Assembly (NCBI RefSeq): GCF_030704535.1
Contig: NC_081812.1
Location: forward strand, 22,977,501 to 23,041,500
Reading direction: 5' to 3'
DNA length: 64,000 nt
Origin: Vitis vinifera
Taxonomy: Eukaryota > Streptophyta > Magnoliopsida > Vitales > Vitaceae
The notes beneath the pieces are model-generated. The model ran no database searches, was not told where the DNA came from, and saw only the letters and a program-made list of their open reading frames with translations. This document shows positions 23,301 through 37,100 of this stretch, piece after piece. The position numbers were made by a program, and so were the translations under genes. Positions within the stretch are counted from its first letter, which is position 1. Each line of letters starts with the position of its first letter.

Positions 23301-26300
23301 CTCTCCATCTCTGCTTTTCTTTTTTTGGTAATTAACAATGAATAAACTTCCTTAACTTTAAACAAAATAATTTATTGTCAATATTTTTAATATGTTAGCG
23401 TATATTAAAGTTCAACTTGTTTTCTTAATTATATTGTTCAACTTGTTTTCTTAATTATATTCCTTGGTTACTTATAGATTCCTTAAAAATTCGATGAATT
23501 TTAAAATGGATGTTAGATTTTAGAGCGTTGCTTTGTAAAAAGGAAATTTTCATATTATATTTTGTTAAAATTCATAAGAATAAATTAATTTTTCTTTTCA
23601 TATTCTCATGGAAAAAAATAGATTTTTAAATTTAAATTTTTTAATTTATAGTACTTTTGTTATTGATATTTTTATTAGATATAATTTCAAGTTGAATCAC
23701 CATACAGCCTTTTAGAATAATTTTAAGAGGGTTAAAAACACTTTATAATTTTTTAAAACGTTTTTTAAAATGAATTAGCAAACATCAAGCAATTCTCATT
23801 AAAAACATTTTGGATATAAACACTATCAATAAAAATGATCCAAAATGGGGGCCTTCATTTTGCAAGCTATTATCATCAAAAGCATAATTTCATAAATGAG
23901 AGAAAAAGTGATTTTAGACAATGATCGATGAGCTTCCAACTTTGGCACCCTACTTTCTCTCTAGATGCCTTCAAATCTAAGAAGGCCTTCATTGTATGCC
24001 CAAAAAAAAAAACCCTCATAAAGAAATGAACTTTTTAAAAAATAAAAAAATCAGATCCCATTCTGAAAATAAATATAGATTTGAGAAGAGAACAAAAAAA
24101 GAAAAGGTCCATGCAGGGTCCAAAAGATAAACCTAGGATTCCCTTCTCCATGTAGAGGCTATCCATATCTTACATCAAGTGTATTATTCTCAATGGGCAT
24201 TTCCTATCTTACACCACTCAAAACTCAACCCCATCCCCACTTAGTGATGAATCTTTGTGTCAGATTATCAAAGTCATTAAAAAAGCAGAATTGTAAAAAA
24301 AAAAAAAAAATTAAAAAAAGAAGAAGCAGAACTTCTGATAAATGCTTTTTTGGGGTTTGTCTCATACAAATGGTCCCTTACACTGATTGAATGGTCTTGA
24401 TCAACACAACAAAAGGGTTGATACCATTGCCTGGATCCATCTCCCCATTGAGCTTTGTAACGGTGTCCCCACTTCCTGGAAAAGTTGCCATCTTTCCATT
24501 CTACATCATTCTTTCAAGCTAAAGTCATACTATCCCACTTCCATTTGGTAAATTTCCTTTTCATCTCTCATATGTTATTGGGCTGCAACCCTCAAAAACA
24601 TTCTACAAAAACAATTTTTGAAAACAATTGTTAAAAACAAATTTTAATTTTAAAAAAAAAAATTCTTTTAAATAATCTATTTTTAAAATAAATTCTTAAA
24701 AAGGGTTTTTTAAATCTAAATAGTTTTTGAAATGGGGGAAGCAGTAGGCTGAAATTTTGTATGGAAAGATGTTATAAAAGTGGATTATCAATTAAAGGAC
24801 AAAGTTATGATGACAGGGCTGTCTGAGAAGAGATGGGACAGCCTGTGTTGTTGCAAAAAGTGGCCGGATCTAAGGTTTTGCACCTTCTCTTGTGGTTGGG
24901 TTGTCCAAATCTTTTTACAAGACCTCTGTAGCTGTATCATTGCTTTTTTTTAAAAAAAATTATTTTAATGTTTTTTTTTTAAAAAAAAAGTTTACTTTGG
25001 GAAAGCACATTTTGTCCTTTAATTGTTCCTCCTGTTCTTTCATTCATTCTTCCCATATACATGCAATGTATTTGTTAATACACCAAGTTCTGAAAAGTGA
25101 CTTGTAATGAATGCTTTATCTTCTGTTTGGATGCCAAGAAAACCCACTCTGGATAGCAGGGACAGTTTTGAATTACTGCCAAATTTTCTCTCTTTTTCTT
25201 GGCTGACAATCAAAATTTTTTAATGTGACAAATTGATTCATCAATTAAAGCTGTGATTAGACCTATTTCCAACTATGAGGAAAAAAGTTTACAAATCATT
25301 AGCATTTATTTTCAAATGTGTTTTCTTGCCCTACATGTTGGTGAGAAAATAAAAGGTCCCCCATTGTTGATTCCCATGGGTTCTTTCTCAAACACAATTT
25401 TTCCAGTGGTTCCACACCCACAAAGAAAAATAGAGGAAAAAGAAATCCTATTGATCTCATCTCATATGGTCAGCACAACCAAACAAGGCCCAATAAATAA
25501 GGGTTTGTTTGGCAATATTTTTAAAAATATTTATAAAAAAATAATTTTAAAGGTAAGTTCTTTAAATTTAAAGTCAAATTTTTATTTAAAAATTCAAATA
25601 TAAAAAAAAAAGTGTTTTTGAATTCTTCTCTATTATACACTTACAAATAACACAAAAAAAAATTAAAATATTTTTCATATTTTCAATCATAGCTCAAAAT
25701 ATTTTATAGAAAATCATTGAAAACATTTTAAATTTATTCTAAAAAATAACTTATTTTCAAAATAAATTCTTAAAAAATTATTTTTTAGGGTAAGATTTGT
25801 TAAAATATTTTATGAGTTTAAAAGTATTTTAAAAAATAAAAAATCATTTTCAAGAACAGAAAATTGTTCCAATTTCATACATGTTCATAATATACCTATT
25901 GTTGATTCTTATGGGTTCTTTCACACCCAGAAACGAAAATAAAGGTGACACAATTCTATTCATCTCATCTAAGGTGGTCCAAATTTTCAGGACAAGAAAT
26001 CAAATCATTTATAGGAAGCACAGCCAAACAGAGCCCAATAAATAAGAGAACAAGTTTTCCAACTTTGAATTTGTAAGTTAGTGAATTATTGAAGAACCTC
26101 ATGTCTCCTGCACCTTGAACTTTGAAGTCATTGCCCCAACAAAAAAACAAATAAAAAAGGGACCCAAAATGAATTATTTCATATGGTCTGTGGGGGCACC
26201 CAGTAATGGGCAAGGGGCGTGGCATCTCCCAGACAAGTAGGGACAAGACATGTCTGTATGACAGTAAGCCGACCCACCACCATATGATAATAAAAATAAA

Positions 26301-29050
26301 AATAAAAATAAAATTAAATTAATAAAATAATAATAATAATTAATAATAGAAAAATAAAGGAGGCCACAATGTCCACATTCCCTTTTGAAAATCCCTTCTT
26401 CTGAATTAGCTTTATGTTAAAAAGAGGAAAGACAACATGATAGACGGCCAGTTCCTTTTGCATAAAACACTAGGTGAAGCTTGATTATGATGATCACTAG
26501 ATGAAGCTTTCCAGGTACTCATCACAAGTTTAATCAAAAATAAATTAGGAGTGAACGATGATTAAGGCGGGAATGTTGCAGGAATCAAGGATTTGGTAGT
26601 GGCATGAGGAGCACCATGGCACCATTTCAAAATGATTAAGGGGGTTCAATCATTTTTTTCTCCACTTTTTCTTTATTTTTCTCAATGGTTTTCTTCTCCT
26701 CCTCCTCTTTTAGATACCTTTTTCCATCACTTTTTCCTTTTCTTTTCCCTTTTTATGTGCCGAAACAAACATAAAGGTTGATACAAGGCGCGAAAATAAA
26801 CCGACATTTGTTACTAACAAGGCATATGTGGAGATAGAACAAGCCGAACCCTCCTACAAAAAAATGACCCTTAAGTAAATGTGACTGTATTTATTGATAT
26901 CACTCTTAAGTTCATTTCTTGATGATGTATTAATGGAGTATGAGCAAATTTGTGCTATTCAACCATGAGAATGGCAATACAATCAATGGATCGAAGCCTA
27001 AATTCCTATAAAAGTAAGAGCTTGCGACAATTGAACGTAAAATCAATTCCTATTCATTCGTAGAAAAACATACGACCACTCATAGCCCACCACTTGTCGC
27101 GACTGAAAAAGAGGGCCTAGCAAATGGGGTGGCTGCATTATGACAAGAAACTAGAAACACTCAACTCATAATCAAAGGCAGCTAAAAGAAGGTTAGCTTT
27201 GTGTCCCCATTAATGGACAGACAGACTTGACTGAAGACAGTGGCCTCAAAGCTCAATTTAGTCAGTTTCTTTAACTAATCGTAGACCATGTTTAATCACC
27301 TACTCTGTTGGTCTAAGGAATATTAGCTTGAGACCCTAATCAAATTTGCCCTAAAGCTGGCAAGTTCTATGATTAGACAAACCATTGCCAAGGTTGATTA
27401 CACAACAGGGTATTATTCTATATCAGATAGAATAGTACTAGGGCATCTATGGAACAATCAAGAGGAGTCATGATAGTATCATTAGTAGCATCCCTCCCTC
27501 CCTTGAAGCTCTAAAATAAAAACAGGGCTCATGAGAATGCCTGTTGGCAGAGCTCATCACAAAGATGGGGTTCGATTTATTTTGGTATTAAAGGTGGAAG
27601 GCAGAAGAGATCTATGAGTCAAAAGGCATAGTGAAATTTGTTTCAAGTTTCAAAAGAGGGAGAGAAATGTGGAGGAGAGAGTGATTTTGGGAGATGGGGT
27701 AAAAAGCCATTTGGGAAAACTCTGCTTTTCAGGGTGCATGAATCACAATGAAGATGGGGTAACAATTAAAGTGGCAATAATTTTATTAGCTAATTAATGG
27801 TACTCAAGAGGAGGGCTTGGATGGTGGCATCATTAGGTGAGTTTAATTTAAAACTAAGTGGCTTTATGCAAGTAGTCAAATGAGAAAATAAATAAAGATC
27901 ATTCACTCTTGAGATATTTAATCTCAATTTAAAAAATTAGGAAAAAGCTTGGTTTAGAAAAGTTTGTTATTTTTGTTAAGAAGCATGATATTGAACCTAA
28001 ATCCTATAAATGTAAACTTTTAAGGAAATTAGTAGATAAATACAATATTAAAACTTAGTTTGGTAAGAAATATTTAATTGAAGTATTTCGAATATAAAGT
28101 ACAATGATATCAAATTGATAGATATTAAACCTCTTATTTAGGTTGTTGAAAGCATATACTGAAATTTTTGCCTTCGAATATCTTTAAATAATGACACCAA
28201 GTGAGATTACATGTGAGGTACAATGCAATGATATTTGATTGTACATATAACATTACCTAATTTTGTCACCATAATTGAAATTAAAAAAAAAAAAAAAAAA
28301 AGTAAGGTGGTTTTTGTTTTTTTGACTTTTTGTTGAAAGCAATATATTTTCAGAATTTAAGTTGTTTGTTTTTCCATTTTTTTTCATAATTTATTATAAA
28401 TTTTTTATTAAATATAAAAAAACCAAAATATGTAGCTTTTTATAAATAAAAAATAATATTTTTTACTTTTTAATATTTAATAAAAATAAAATACTACAAA
28501 AACAAATAACTTAATATTTAACTCTATTAAATATTAAGGTTCTATTTAGAGTTAAGTAAAAAAAATAAACACCACCTTAGTAATGTTGAATAGTGAAATA
28601 GATAATGTTATTAAAAAAGTTGCAAATCATTTTTTAGCAAATATGAGCATAAAAATGAGAATTTTGTTTGCAATAAATGCTAGTATAGTGTTTTGAATGT
28701 GGTCATAGAAATAGAGTGATTGCATCAACAAAATCCTGAAATTGTAGTAAGAAGAACAAAAAATGAAGGAGAAGCCAGCTTTATTACTTTACAAGGACAT
28801 GACTATTGACTCCACTAAGCTTGCGCCAATATCATGTGGATGGGTGATGGTGTGGTAAGGCACTTTAGGTGACCAGCAAAAAAAAAAAAAAGAAGACTGA
28901 AAAAGCAAATGGGATTTCACTGTAGAATCTCCATTGATAGAGATTGTGGCTTTCTCTTTAGTAAACATGCATCATGAGGCTTGTATCATGGATTGTCTCA
29001 CTTATTTGAGGCATCAAGGGTCCCCTCTCTCTCTCTCTCTATCTCTCTCA
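23301..29050. other. Long intergenic region without a recognisable gene
   Basis: Both strands were read. There are only short, unrelated frames, A/T runs and small AT-rich repeats (about 24600-24735 and 25500-25860, which share the AAAATAAATTCTTAAAAA style). A TAAAA/TAA microsatellite lies at 26283-26350. No tRNA, rRNA or conserved protein fragment was seen. Confidence 0.55.
26283..26350. repeat. A/T microsatellite
   Basis: Successive AAAAT units pass into TAA units (ATAATAATAATAATTAATAA). Confidence 0.8.
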
Positions 29051-29052
29051 TA
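29022..29052. repeat. CT microsatellite
   Basis: A CTCTCTCT run immediately precedes the first unit of the tandem duplication below. A second CT/CA run at 29200-29220 precedes the second unit, so the repeat tract was part of the duplicated block. Confidence 0.8.
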
Positions 29053-29366
29053 TAAACTGTAACCACGGTACATCTATCTGTATGTATATTCCATATATAT
29101 AAGAACCACCTACTGTATAATGGCAGAGGCCTAATTGGCAGAAAATATGGCAACCAATTGTTGAAAGACAAAGGCCCATGGGCCTATCTTGGCCTCTCTC
29201 TCTTTCTCTCTCACACACACATAAACTGTAACCATGGTACTTCTATCTGTATGTATATTCCATATATATAAAACCAGCAAGTGTAGAATGGCAGAGGCCT
29301 AATTGGCAGAATAAGGCAACAAACGGTAGAATGGCAAAGGCCCATGGGCCTATCTTTGCCCATTGT
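29051..29366. repeat. Tandem duplication of a promoter-like block with GGCCCATGGGCC sites
   Basis: Two direct copies (about 29051-29197 and 29220-29364) share the ATAAACTGTAACCAYGGTAC start, the TATCTGTATGTATATTCCAT middle and the AAAGGCCCATGGGCCTATCT end. Each holds one perfect GGCCCATGGGCC palindrome (29173-29184 and 29339-29350). Back-to-back TGGGCC is the site II motif found in promoters of many plant housekeeping and ribosomal genes, bound by TCP factors. The downstream DNA (29390 on) looks like a leader, so this may be a doubled core promoter. Confidence 0.7.
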
Positions 29367-30317
29367 GTACATTCTCTTCATCACCCTATTCTTCGTTCAT
29401 CTCTTGCTGTTTTTGGATATTCATTTGTGGATTTTGGGCATGAATGACAAAGGACCGTATATTTATTTCTGTGGATTTCTTGGGTTGTTATTGCATCATC
29501 TCTCATTTCTCTGATTCCATTTTTAGGAGTAACCTGACTTTGCCTCTAATCTACTGTGTCATATCATAAGCTTTGTTGCATTCCTGTTTCTCTCTTAAAA
29601 CCACTTTGTATTCACCTATTGGTCTTCAGCCCGTGGATGGAACAGGGCTTTACCTGAAGACCTTTTTTATACACTACTTTTGTAAAAGTTCCTTTTATGT
29701 TTTTCCCTGTTTCTAATGGAATGGGTCATAAGAACGATGCAAATTGGACTGGGTTGATGGGTCAGGTTTCTCAAACTGTTCATCGTGGTGGTGTGGCATT
29801 TCTGCAAGTGGGGTTGGAGAAAGAAACTTTGTGGAGGTCAAGCTTAAGATTGGTAGTAGTGTGGTATATGTGTAACAGATGGGGCCTCGAATTTGAATGA
29901 GATTGATGTTGTATCTCTTGCATGTCGCTCGTTGGGAGTGTATGTTACAGGACAATGAGTTTCAGAGAATTGAAGGATCCTTAAAGGGAAACCCAGGGAT
30001 CATTTCTTGGTGTACTTGGCATCGTTTCTGGGTTCAAACAAGGTTTCTTTGGAATGGATTTACCTGTCCGATTGTCTGATGCTCCAGAAGGAATGCCTTA
30101 CCATGACTTGGGTGAGATCATGCATCAGATGACCTTCCTTTTCCAGTAAGGCCTCCCATACAAGTTTCAGTTCTATGGGTACAATCACGCGGGAGTTGGT
30201 TTCCTGTAGGTGAAGACATGAAGCACCAGGACTAGAATGCCTTAAGCAGTGAGCTCCCCGAGAAACGAATAGCTCAACCCCGGATGCCACATATTCCTAG
30301 TGACAGTCGGTCTACCT
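29367..30317 (+). other. Unidentified coding-like sequence, possibly a decayed gene
   Basis: Composition is more gene-like than the flanks. A CT-rich leader-like stretch is followed by short open frames at 29697-29900 and 29897-30079. Part of 30055-30150 reads as plausible protein (LPVRLSDAPEGMPYHDLGEI) but no frame stays open for long. I do not recognise the product. The copia element sits at 30323, and similar coding-like sequence resumes at 38571-38640, so the host sequence may have been interrupted. It could be a pseudogene, a non-coding transcript or a gene whose exons I cannot assemble. Confidence 0.35.
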
Positions 30318-30322
30318 TCATA
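30318..30322. repeat. Copia target duplication, left (TCATA)
   Basis: TCATA directly precedes the left LTR and recurs directly after the right LTR at 38571-38575, which defines the insertion. Confidence 0.95.
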
Positions 30323-30904
30323 TGTTAGAATTCAACCAAGATCCTTGTTATAACTCAACCAAGATAAATACCCTATTTATATATACTGGAATATTTAACA
30401 AGGTGAATACCCTAACTTCATATATACTGGAATATTTAACAAGGAGAATACCCTAATTTCATATATACTGGAATCTCCTGATTAAAAACAATGAGTAGAA
30501 AAATAATAGCGGAAGCATACCTGAATCCATTGAAGGAGAAACCTTATAGGAAGAAAACCCTTTGAGATGGTCTTCCAATTCTAGCCACTAGATTCTGTGT
30601 CAATTTCTCTCTGAGAGGATTTTCAGAAATTGAAATGCGTAGTCGTAGAATGGGGACCATAACCCTATTTATAAACCGCTAGGGCAGTTTTAATTTTATT
30701 ACAATTATATTTCTGCCCCTCATAGAAATAATAATTGTCTAATAGTATCTACACAATAATCTCATGACAATTATACCCTTAAGCCAATTAATCAATTATT
30801 AATTAGATCACTATATTTAGGCTTAATTAAATGATAGCACACACATTTTAATTATTTACATGTGTGGCCCAAATTATAGATTAATTACAAAAATTAATCT
30901 AACA
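30323..30904 (-). repeat. Copia 3' LTR (left in the window)
   Basis: 582 bases running from TGTTAGAATT to ATCTAACA, nearly identical to 37989-38570. A purine-rich tract (CAGTGGGAGAT on the minus strand, 30905-30915) lies just inside, as expected for the polypurine tract. Confidence 0.96.
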
Positions 30905-32118
30905 ATCTCCCACTGGGCCACATGCATATGTAATCAAATAAATGTGCTTAACCTTATGAGCTCAAAATTTGCTATCATGTCCTTAGGGTATATCCGAACA
31001 ATCTCGTCCATTAACTATACTGACATAGGATCAAGGTGGTCTTTGTTACATCAATCGTTACTAGACCAATCAATGGTCACATATATCTGCACAACTAAAT
31101 GACATAGATCAATCATGAGTGCATAGCATGGAAATTACATGCAATGTGATCTATTCATGCCTATTTCCAACTGGTCCAACTTAACTTTATTGAGATCAAA
31201 TCTTTAGCATAATTTAACAGAGTGCAATAAAATGAATACTTTATTTCTGCAGAACACAATCCAAATGTATAGATAAAGTCTAAACATAACATAGAGCAAT
31301 ATACAATGAATAATACAAACTCCCACTAAATTTGGATATCCTCAAATGAGACAACACCCATATGAGCAATGTGCTCATGAAAGACCTTGGGTGGTAATCC
31401 CTTTGTAAGCGGATCCGCTATCATGGAGTTTGTTCCAATATGCTCTATGGATATCTGTCCACTCTGTACTTTTTCTTTTACAACAAGGAACTTGATATCA
31501 ATGTATTTTGATTTTGTAGAACTCCTGTTGTTATTGGAATATAAAACTGCTGATTTATTGTCACAAAATATCTTCAGTGGTCTTTCAATACCATCTAGAA
31601 CACGCAGCCCAGTGACAAAATTTCGTAGCCATATTCCTTGATTGGATGCCTCATAACATGCTACAAACTCTGCTTCCATGGTGGATGAAGTTACGAGTGT
31701 CTGTTTGGCAAACCTCCATGAAATTGCTCCACCAGCCAACAGATAAATATAGCCTGATGTGGATCTTCTGCTGTCTTGGCATCCAGCAAAGTCGGAGTCG
31801 GAATACCCAATCAACTCTAACTGATCCAATCTCCTATATGTAAGCATGTACTCTTTTGTTCTCTGTAAATATCTCATAACCCTCTTGGCTGCTCTCCAAT
31901 GATCCATTCCAGGGTTACTTAGATATCTGCCTAACATGCCAACAATGTACGCAATATCCGGACGTGTACATACCTGAGCATACATTAGACTCCCCACAGC
32001 CGAAGCGTAAGGAATCTTCTGCATTTCTTGACTTTCTAAACTATTTTTAGGGCATTGATTAAGACTGAATTTGTCTCCTTTAGCGATAGGGGTATCACCT
32101 GGTTTGCTATTTTGCATG

Positions 32119-34116
32119 CCATATGATTACTACCAAAAAGTGCTATTTTGTAGACCTAATTATAATGGTTTTAAGCACCTTTGAGTAGTAATCATATTCA
32201 TTTAACCCAATTAATTCATTAAGGTCCTTAGTAATTGGTTTTAACCATTTTGTGGCAAGTTTACATGTTTTTATCAGCTTATGAATCAATTCAAGCATGC
32301 CAAATGATGGAGGAGCTACTTGGACAAGTTATGGAAAAGCTTTTGGAAGCTCAAATTCATGAAGAAACCAAGCTTTGGAGCTCCATAGCCCTTTGCCAAA
32401 GTCGTTCAAAGTATGCAAGGAGAGAAGCAAGGAGAGAGGAAAAACAGAGTGAAGAAAACAGAGGAAAGCTTGATGCAGTCTTCTTGTGCACTTTTGGAGC
32501 ACTTCCCGAAGTCCATTTTGTACATTCTATATACCATTTCAAAGCTCAGGAAGTCAAGAATCCAATGCTTCAAACGGTGCACGATTCGGAGTTGAAACGA
32601 AGAAGTTACAGCCACTTCAAGTCAATCACTCTAAAGTGTTGCGAAATCAGCCTTTTGTTGCGAGAATTTCACAGCCTTTTTGCACAGTGCTTTGGATTTC
32701 CCTTGAAGTTTCACGCCGCGATGGAAGCCAAACACCACAAGATGAAAGCCAACTTCGCAGCGGTGCGGAACCAGCTTGTTGATGCGAAAATATTTCGCAG
32801 CCCTCTTGAGTGTCTGCGAAATCTCGCAGACACCATTTTCTCTTGCGAAATGGTTCCTGGAGCTTCCCAATATTTGCGACCGACACTTTTGAATATTTTT
32901 CTTCAGATATTTTTGTATAAATTTCCATTTTCTCCTTGTATTCAACCACTCATGTAATTCCGTAGCTAGGAAGTATCCAAGGAAGGGTAAATTACCTTCC
33001 TATATAAACTCCCTTGCATCCACTGTAATCATATATGTAATATCAATCAATATATAGAATATACAGAGCCTTGCTCTGTTTTTCCTTCTCTTTCATTTTT
33101 CATTTCTTTTTATTTCTAGCCAACCAAACTTTGAGGATTTTTCCTCAGAGGATGAGAGGCTAAGCTTTTTGTCTCTTGGAGTGAGGAAAGTCGGGTAATT
33201 TTCCACATGCATAATTTGGAAGTTTTGTTGTTTTAGTTTTTAATGAAGAGAAAGTGTGACCCGTTAATGGTTTTTATCTTTTTAGTTAACTTAAAACGCC
33301 TTTAAATCACCTGGGCCAACACTTGGTAAGGCAAGTGATCTCCGTCCATGGAGATGCACTAGTTTACCCCTTGCGAGCCTTTGGGAGGTGACTTGAAGGT
33401 AGGATTTTCTAGAATAGCCAACACTTGGTAAGCTTTTGGACTCCAAGGAGACATCCATTAGTTATCTCTTGCGAGCTTTTGACGGGTAATCCAAGGTTAA
33501 AGATCACCTTGAATGGCAAATGCTAGGTGAGAGGCACGAGCCATTGCAAGATGCATCAGTGAGAGGGATTTAGTGTTTGAACCCATTAATGGGAAGCATC
33601 TATACAACACCGGTTAGAGAATTAACTATATGTTAATTCTCTAATGCGAGGAAAAGAAACAAGTGACCGGAACTCCCTTTTTGTATGAGGAACCTGAGCC
33701 TAGTGATCTGAACTCCAAGAAACACTTTTCTTTATAAGTAAAATCAGTTACTATTTTTTATTAGTTTAAAACCGAACTTTTTCCATTTAAACAAGTTTAT
33801 GTTTTCTTTTAAAGCTAACCTTGAAATGAAAAGGCACCAATTCATCTTTGAATTAATATCAATTGTGAAGTGAAAACCCATCCCAGTGAACGATCCTAGA
33901 GCCACTATGCTATAGTAGCTTTGTCTTTGCTACCCTAGTATATGGTGTAATAGGTTATAAATTTTGTTGATTACTCCCTCAATCAAGGAGCACCAGCTGG
34001 ACACGAATCAGCTGAGACACCAATTGGGCACGAATCAAATGGCGCCATTGCCGGGGATCGAACCCCGAATCAGATAGTGCCATTGCCACTTCCGCTGCTA
34101 GGGACGAATCACCATA
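32119..34116 (+). mobile_element. Nested long-LTR (Gypsy-type) remnant inside the copia element
   Basis: The insert 32124-34111 begins TG, ends CA and is flanked by a CCATA target duplication (32119-32123 and 34112-34116). Most of it looks like one LTR of about 1.9 kb (32124-34037), with a TATATAAA box near 33001 and a transcript-like region after it. Two bases later comes TGGCGCCATTGCCGGGG (34040-34056), the primer site style of Athila/Tat-Ogre Gypsy elements. Its continuation (GGGATCGAACCCC) is the complement of a tRNA T-arm. About 55 bases then lead to the right edge. So it is a single LTR plus a scrap of internal DNA, with no protein genes. It is younger than the copia insertion. Confidence 0.85.
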
Positions 34117-37100
34117 CCTTTGGAGGACTTTATCAATATAGGTCCTTTGTGACAATCCTAAAATACCCCTAGAACGATCTCGGTGTATCTGGATTCCTAA
34201 GACAAAGGAGGCATCACCAAGATCTTTCATCTCAAAATGTTTTGATAAAAATCTCTTGGTGTCGTGCAATATGCTAATATCATTTGTGACTAGTAATATG
34301 TCATCGACATATAAAACCAGGAAAATATACTTACTCCCACTGAATTTGTGATACACACATTCATCCATAAGATTTGCCTCAAAACCATATGAGACAATAA
34401 TTTGATGAAACTTGAAGTACCACTGACGAGAAGCTTGCTTGAGCCCATAAATGGATTTAGTTAATTTACAAACCATATTCTTTGAGTCTTCAGATACAAA
34501 ATTTTCTGGTTGTACCATATAAATTGTTTCATCAATGTCACCATTGAGAAACGCTGTTTTAACATCCATTTGATGTAACTCAAGATCATAATGTGCAACT
34601 AGTGCCATGATTATCCTGAAAGAGTCCTTCGTAGAAACTGGAGAGAAGGTCTCTTTGAAGTCAATTCCTTCTTTTTGAGTAAAGCCTTTAGCTACAAGAC
34701 GTGTTTTATATCTTTCTACATTACCATTTGAATCCCGCTTGGTTTTAAATATCCATTTACAACCAATGGGCTTCGTACCAACTGGTAATGGGACAAGTTC
34801 CCAAACTTTATTGTCTTGCATAGATTTGTACTCTTCATTCATGGCTTCAATCCATTTCTGAGAGTTGGAACTTTTCATGGCTTGCTGGAAGTTGATTGGA
34901 TCATCTTCCATCATTCCACTTTCTACCTCACGTTCCTGGAGATATACGATATAATCGTCCGAAATTGCATCTCTCTAGTGGATCTCCTTAATGACATATT
35001 TTCTTGAGGTTGTTGAGTTTGTTCTTCAGGAGCAATGTCCTCATTTGCAATTAAGGGTTGAACAATATTGTCTGTTGGTTGAGGATCCAAATTTACTTCT
35101 TGATCAATGATAGGTAGTGAAACCTGTACATTATCAAAAGCAATAGTAGATCCATCTTCCTCCTCAAAGACAATATTCCTAGCCTGATTTCTCCCCCCAA
35201 ACTCAACATCCTCAAAAAATGTTGCAGTTCCCGTCTTAAAAATTGACCTAATAGCAGGATCATAAAATTTAAAACCCCTTGATCGCTCTGCATAGCCAAT
35301 AAAGTAGCTGCTAACTGTTTTAGAGTCCAATTTCTTTTCATGAGGCTTATAAGGTCTCGCTTCAGCTGGACATCCCCAAATATGAAAATGCTTTAAACTG
35401 GGCTTTCGACCCGTCCAAAGCTCATAAGGCGTTTTAGCAGCCGCTTTAGTTGGCACCCGATTTAGGATATAAGCTGTCATTTTGAGTGCTTCACCCCAGA
35501 GTTTTTCGGGTAAAGTAGAATGACTAATCATACTCCTTACCATGTCCTTAAGGGTTCGGTTTCGTCTTTCTGCTACACCATTCATGCTAGGTGATCCTGG
35601 CATGGTGTATTGAGGGACGATCCCACATTCCTCTAGGTATTTAGCAAATGGTCCTGGATGTTGTTCACCTGATCCGTCATATCTACCATAGTATTCACCA
35701 CCACGGTCAGATCTGACGCTCTTTATTCTTTTGTTGAGTTGTAACTCAACTTCTGCTTTAAATGTTTTGAACACATCCAATGATTGTGATTTCTCATGTA
35801 TAAGAAATAGGTAGCCATATCTTGAGTAGTCGTCTATGAATGTTATAAAGTACTGTTGACCATTCCAAGATGCCGTAGGGTATGGTCCACAGATATCTGT
35901 ATGAATTAATTCTAAGACGTCTGTAGCTCTATTGGCACCTAATTTCTTTGTTTTGGTCTGTTTTCCTTTAATACACTCAACACAAATATCAAAATCTGAA
36001 AATTCAAGTGAATCCAAAATCCCATCGGACACAAGTCGCTCAACTCTAGATTTAGAGATATGACCTAGGCGTTTGTGCCACAATGAGGTCGAATTATCTT
36101 TATTCAATTTACGTTTTGTACCTCGTGATTCCACATGCAAGGTTTCATTATAGGACGGAATAGTTTCCAACAAATATAGATTATCATAAACATTAAGTAA
36201 ACCGGTTCCTACAGCATTTGAATTAATAGATAATGTAAATTTATTGTTTCCGAATGAACAACAATAACCTGATTTGTCCAAAACAGAAACTGAAATTAAA
36301 TTCCGTCTGAAAGACGGTACAATAAAAGTATCTATTAAATCCAAAAAATAACCAGATTTCAATAATAATCTAAAGTGCCCTATTGCCTCTACTTCTACCG
36401 ACTGACCGTCTCCGACATAGATGCATCTTTCAGCATCACTTGGTTTTCGGTAACTCAGGCAACCCTGCATAGAAACACAAATGTGAGTAGTAGCACCAGA
36501 ATCTAACCACCATGTGTTTCTAAATACTGAAGCTAAATTAACTTCAGAACAGACCAAAGTAAGAAACATAGCTTTCTTAACACGCCAAGCAGCATACTTG
36601 GTACATTCCTTCTTAGTATGTCCAGGCTTATTACAGAAGAAACATGTTACCTCAACTTTCTGTTTCTTTTGTTCTGGACCATTAGAAGCAGCAACCTTAT
36701 TATCCTTATTCTTTCGTTTGCCCTTATCCTTAGAAGTGCTAGCCAGATGAGCACTTTCGGTCTTGTCTTGCTTCAATCTCTCTTCCTCTTGCACACAGAA
36801 TGAAATGAGCTCATTAAGAGTCCATTTATCCTTTTGACAGTTATAACTGACCTTGAATTGATTAAATTGTGCAAGAAGAGAGATGAGAACCAAATGCACG
36901 AGTAAATCATCAGATAACTCAAGTTTCAAAGCCTTAAGTTTTGAAGCAAGATGAGACATCTCCATGATGTACTCCCGAACATTACCCTTGCCTTTATACT
37001 TCATTGAAATCAAGCTTGCTAAAAGCGTGCTCGTTTCAGCCTTATCGTTTTTGGCAAAACGTTTCTAAATTTCCGCAAGGAAGTCACTGGCATTAGTAAC

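Noticed and set aside
32235-32957. 240-codon open frame
   Set aside because: It lies wholly within the nested LTR, upstream of and overlapping its regulatory region, and shows no retroelement or host protein motif. It is chance coding in an LTR.
34040-34066. Possible tRNA gene (GGGATCGAACCCC is a T-arm complement)
   Set aside because: Only the 3' end of a tRNA is matched, in antisense, two bases after an LTR end; it is a primer-binding site.
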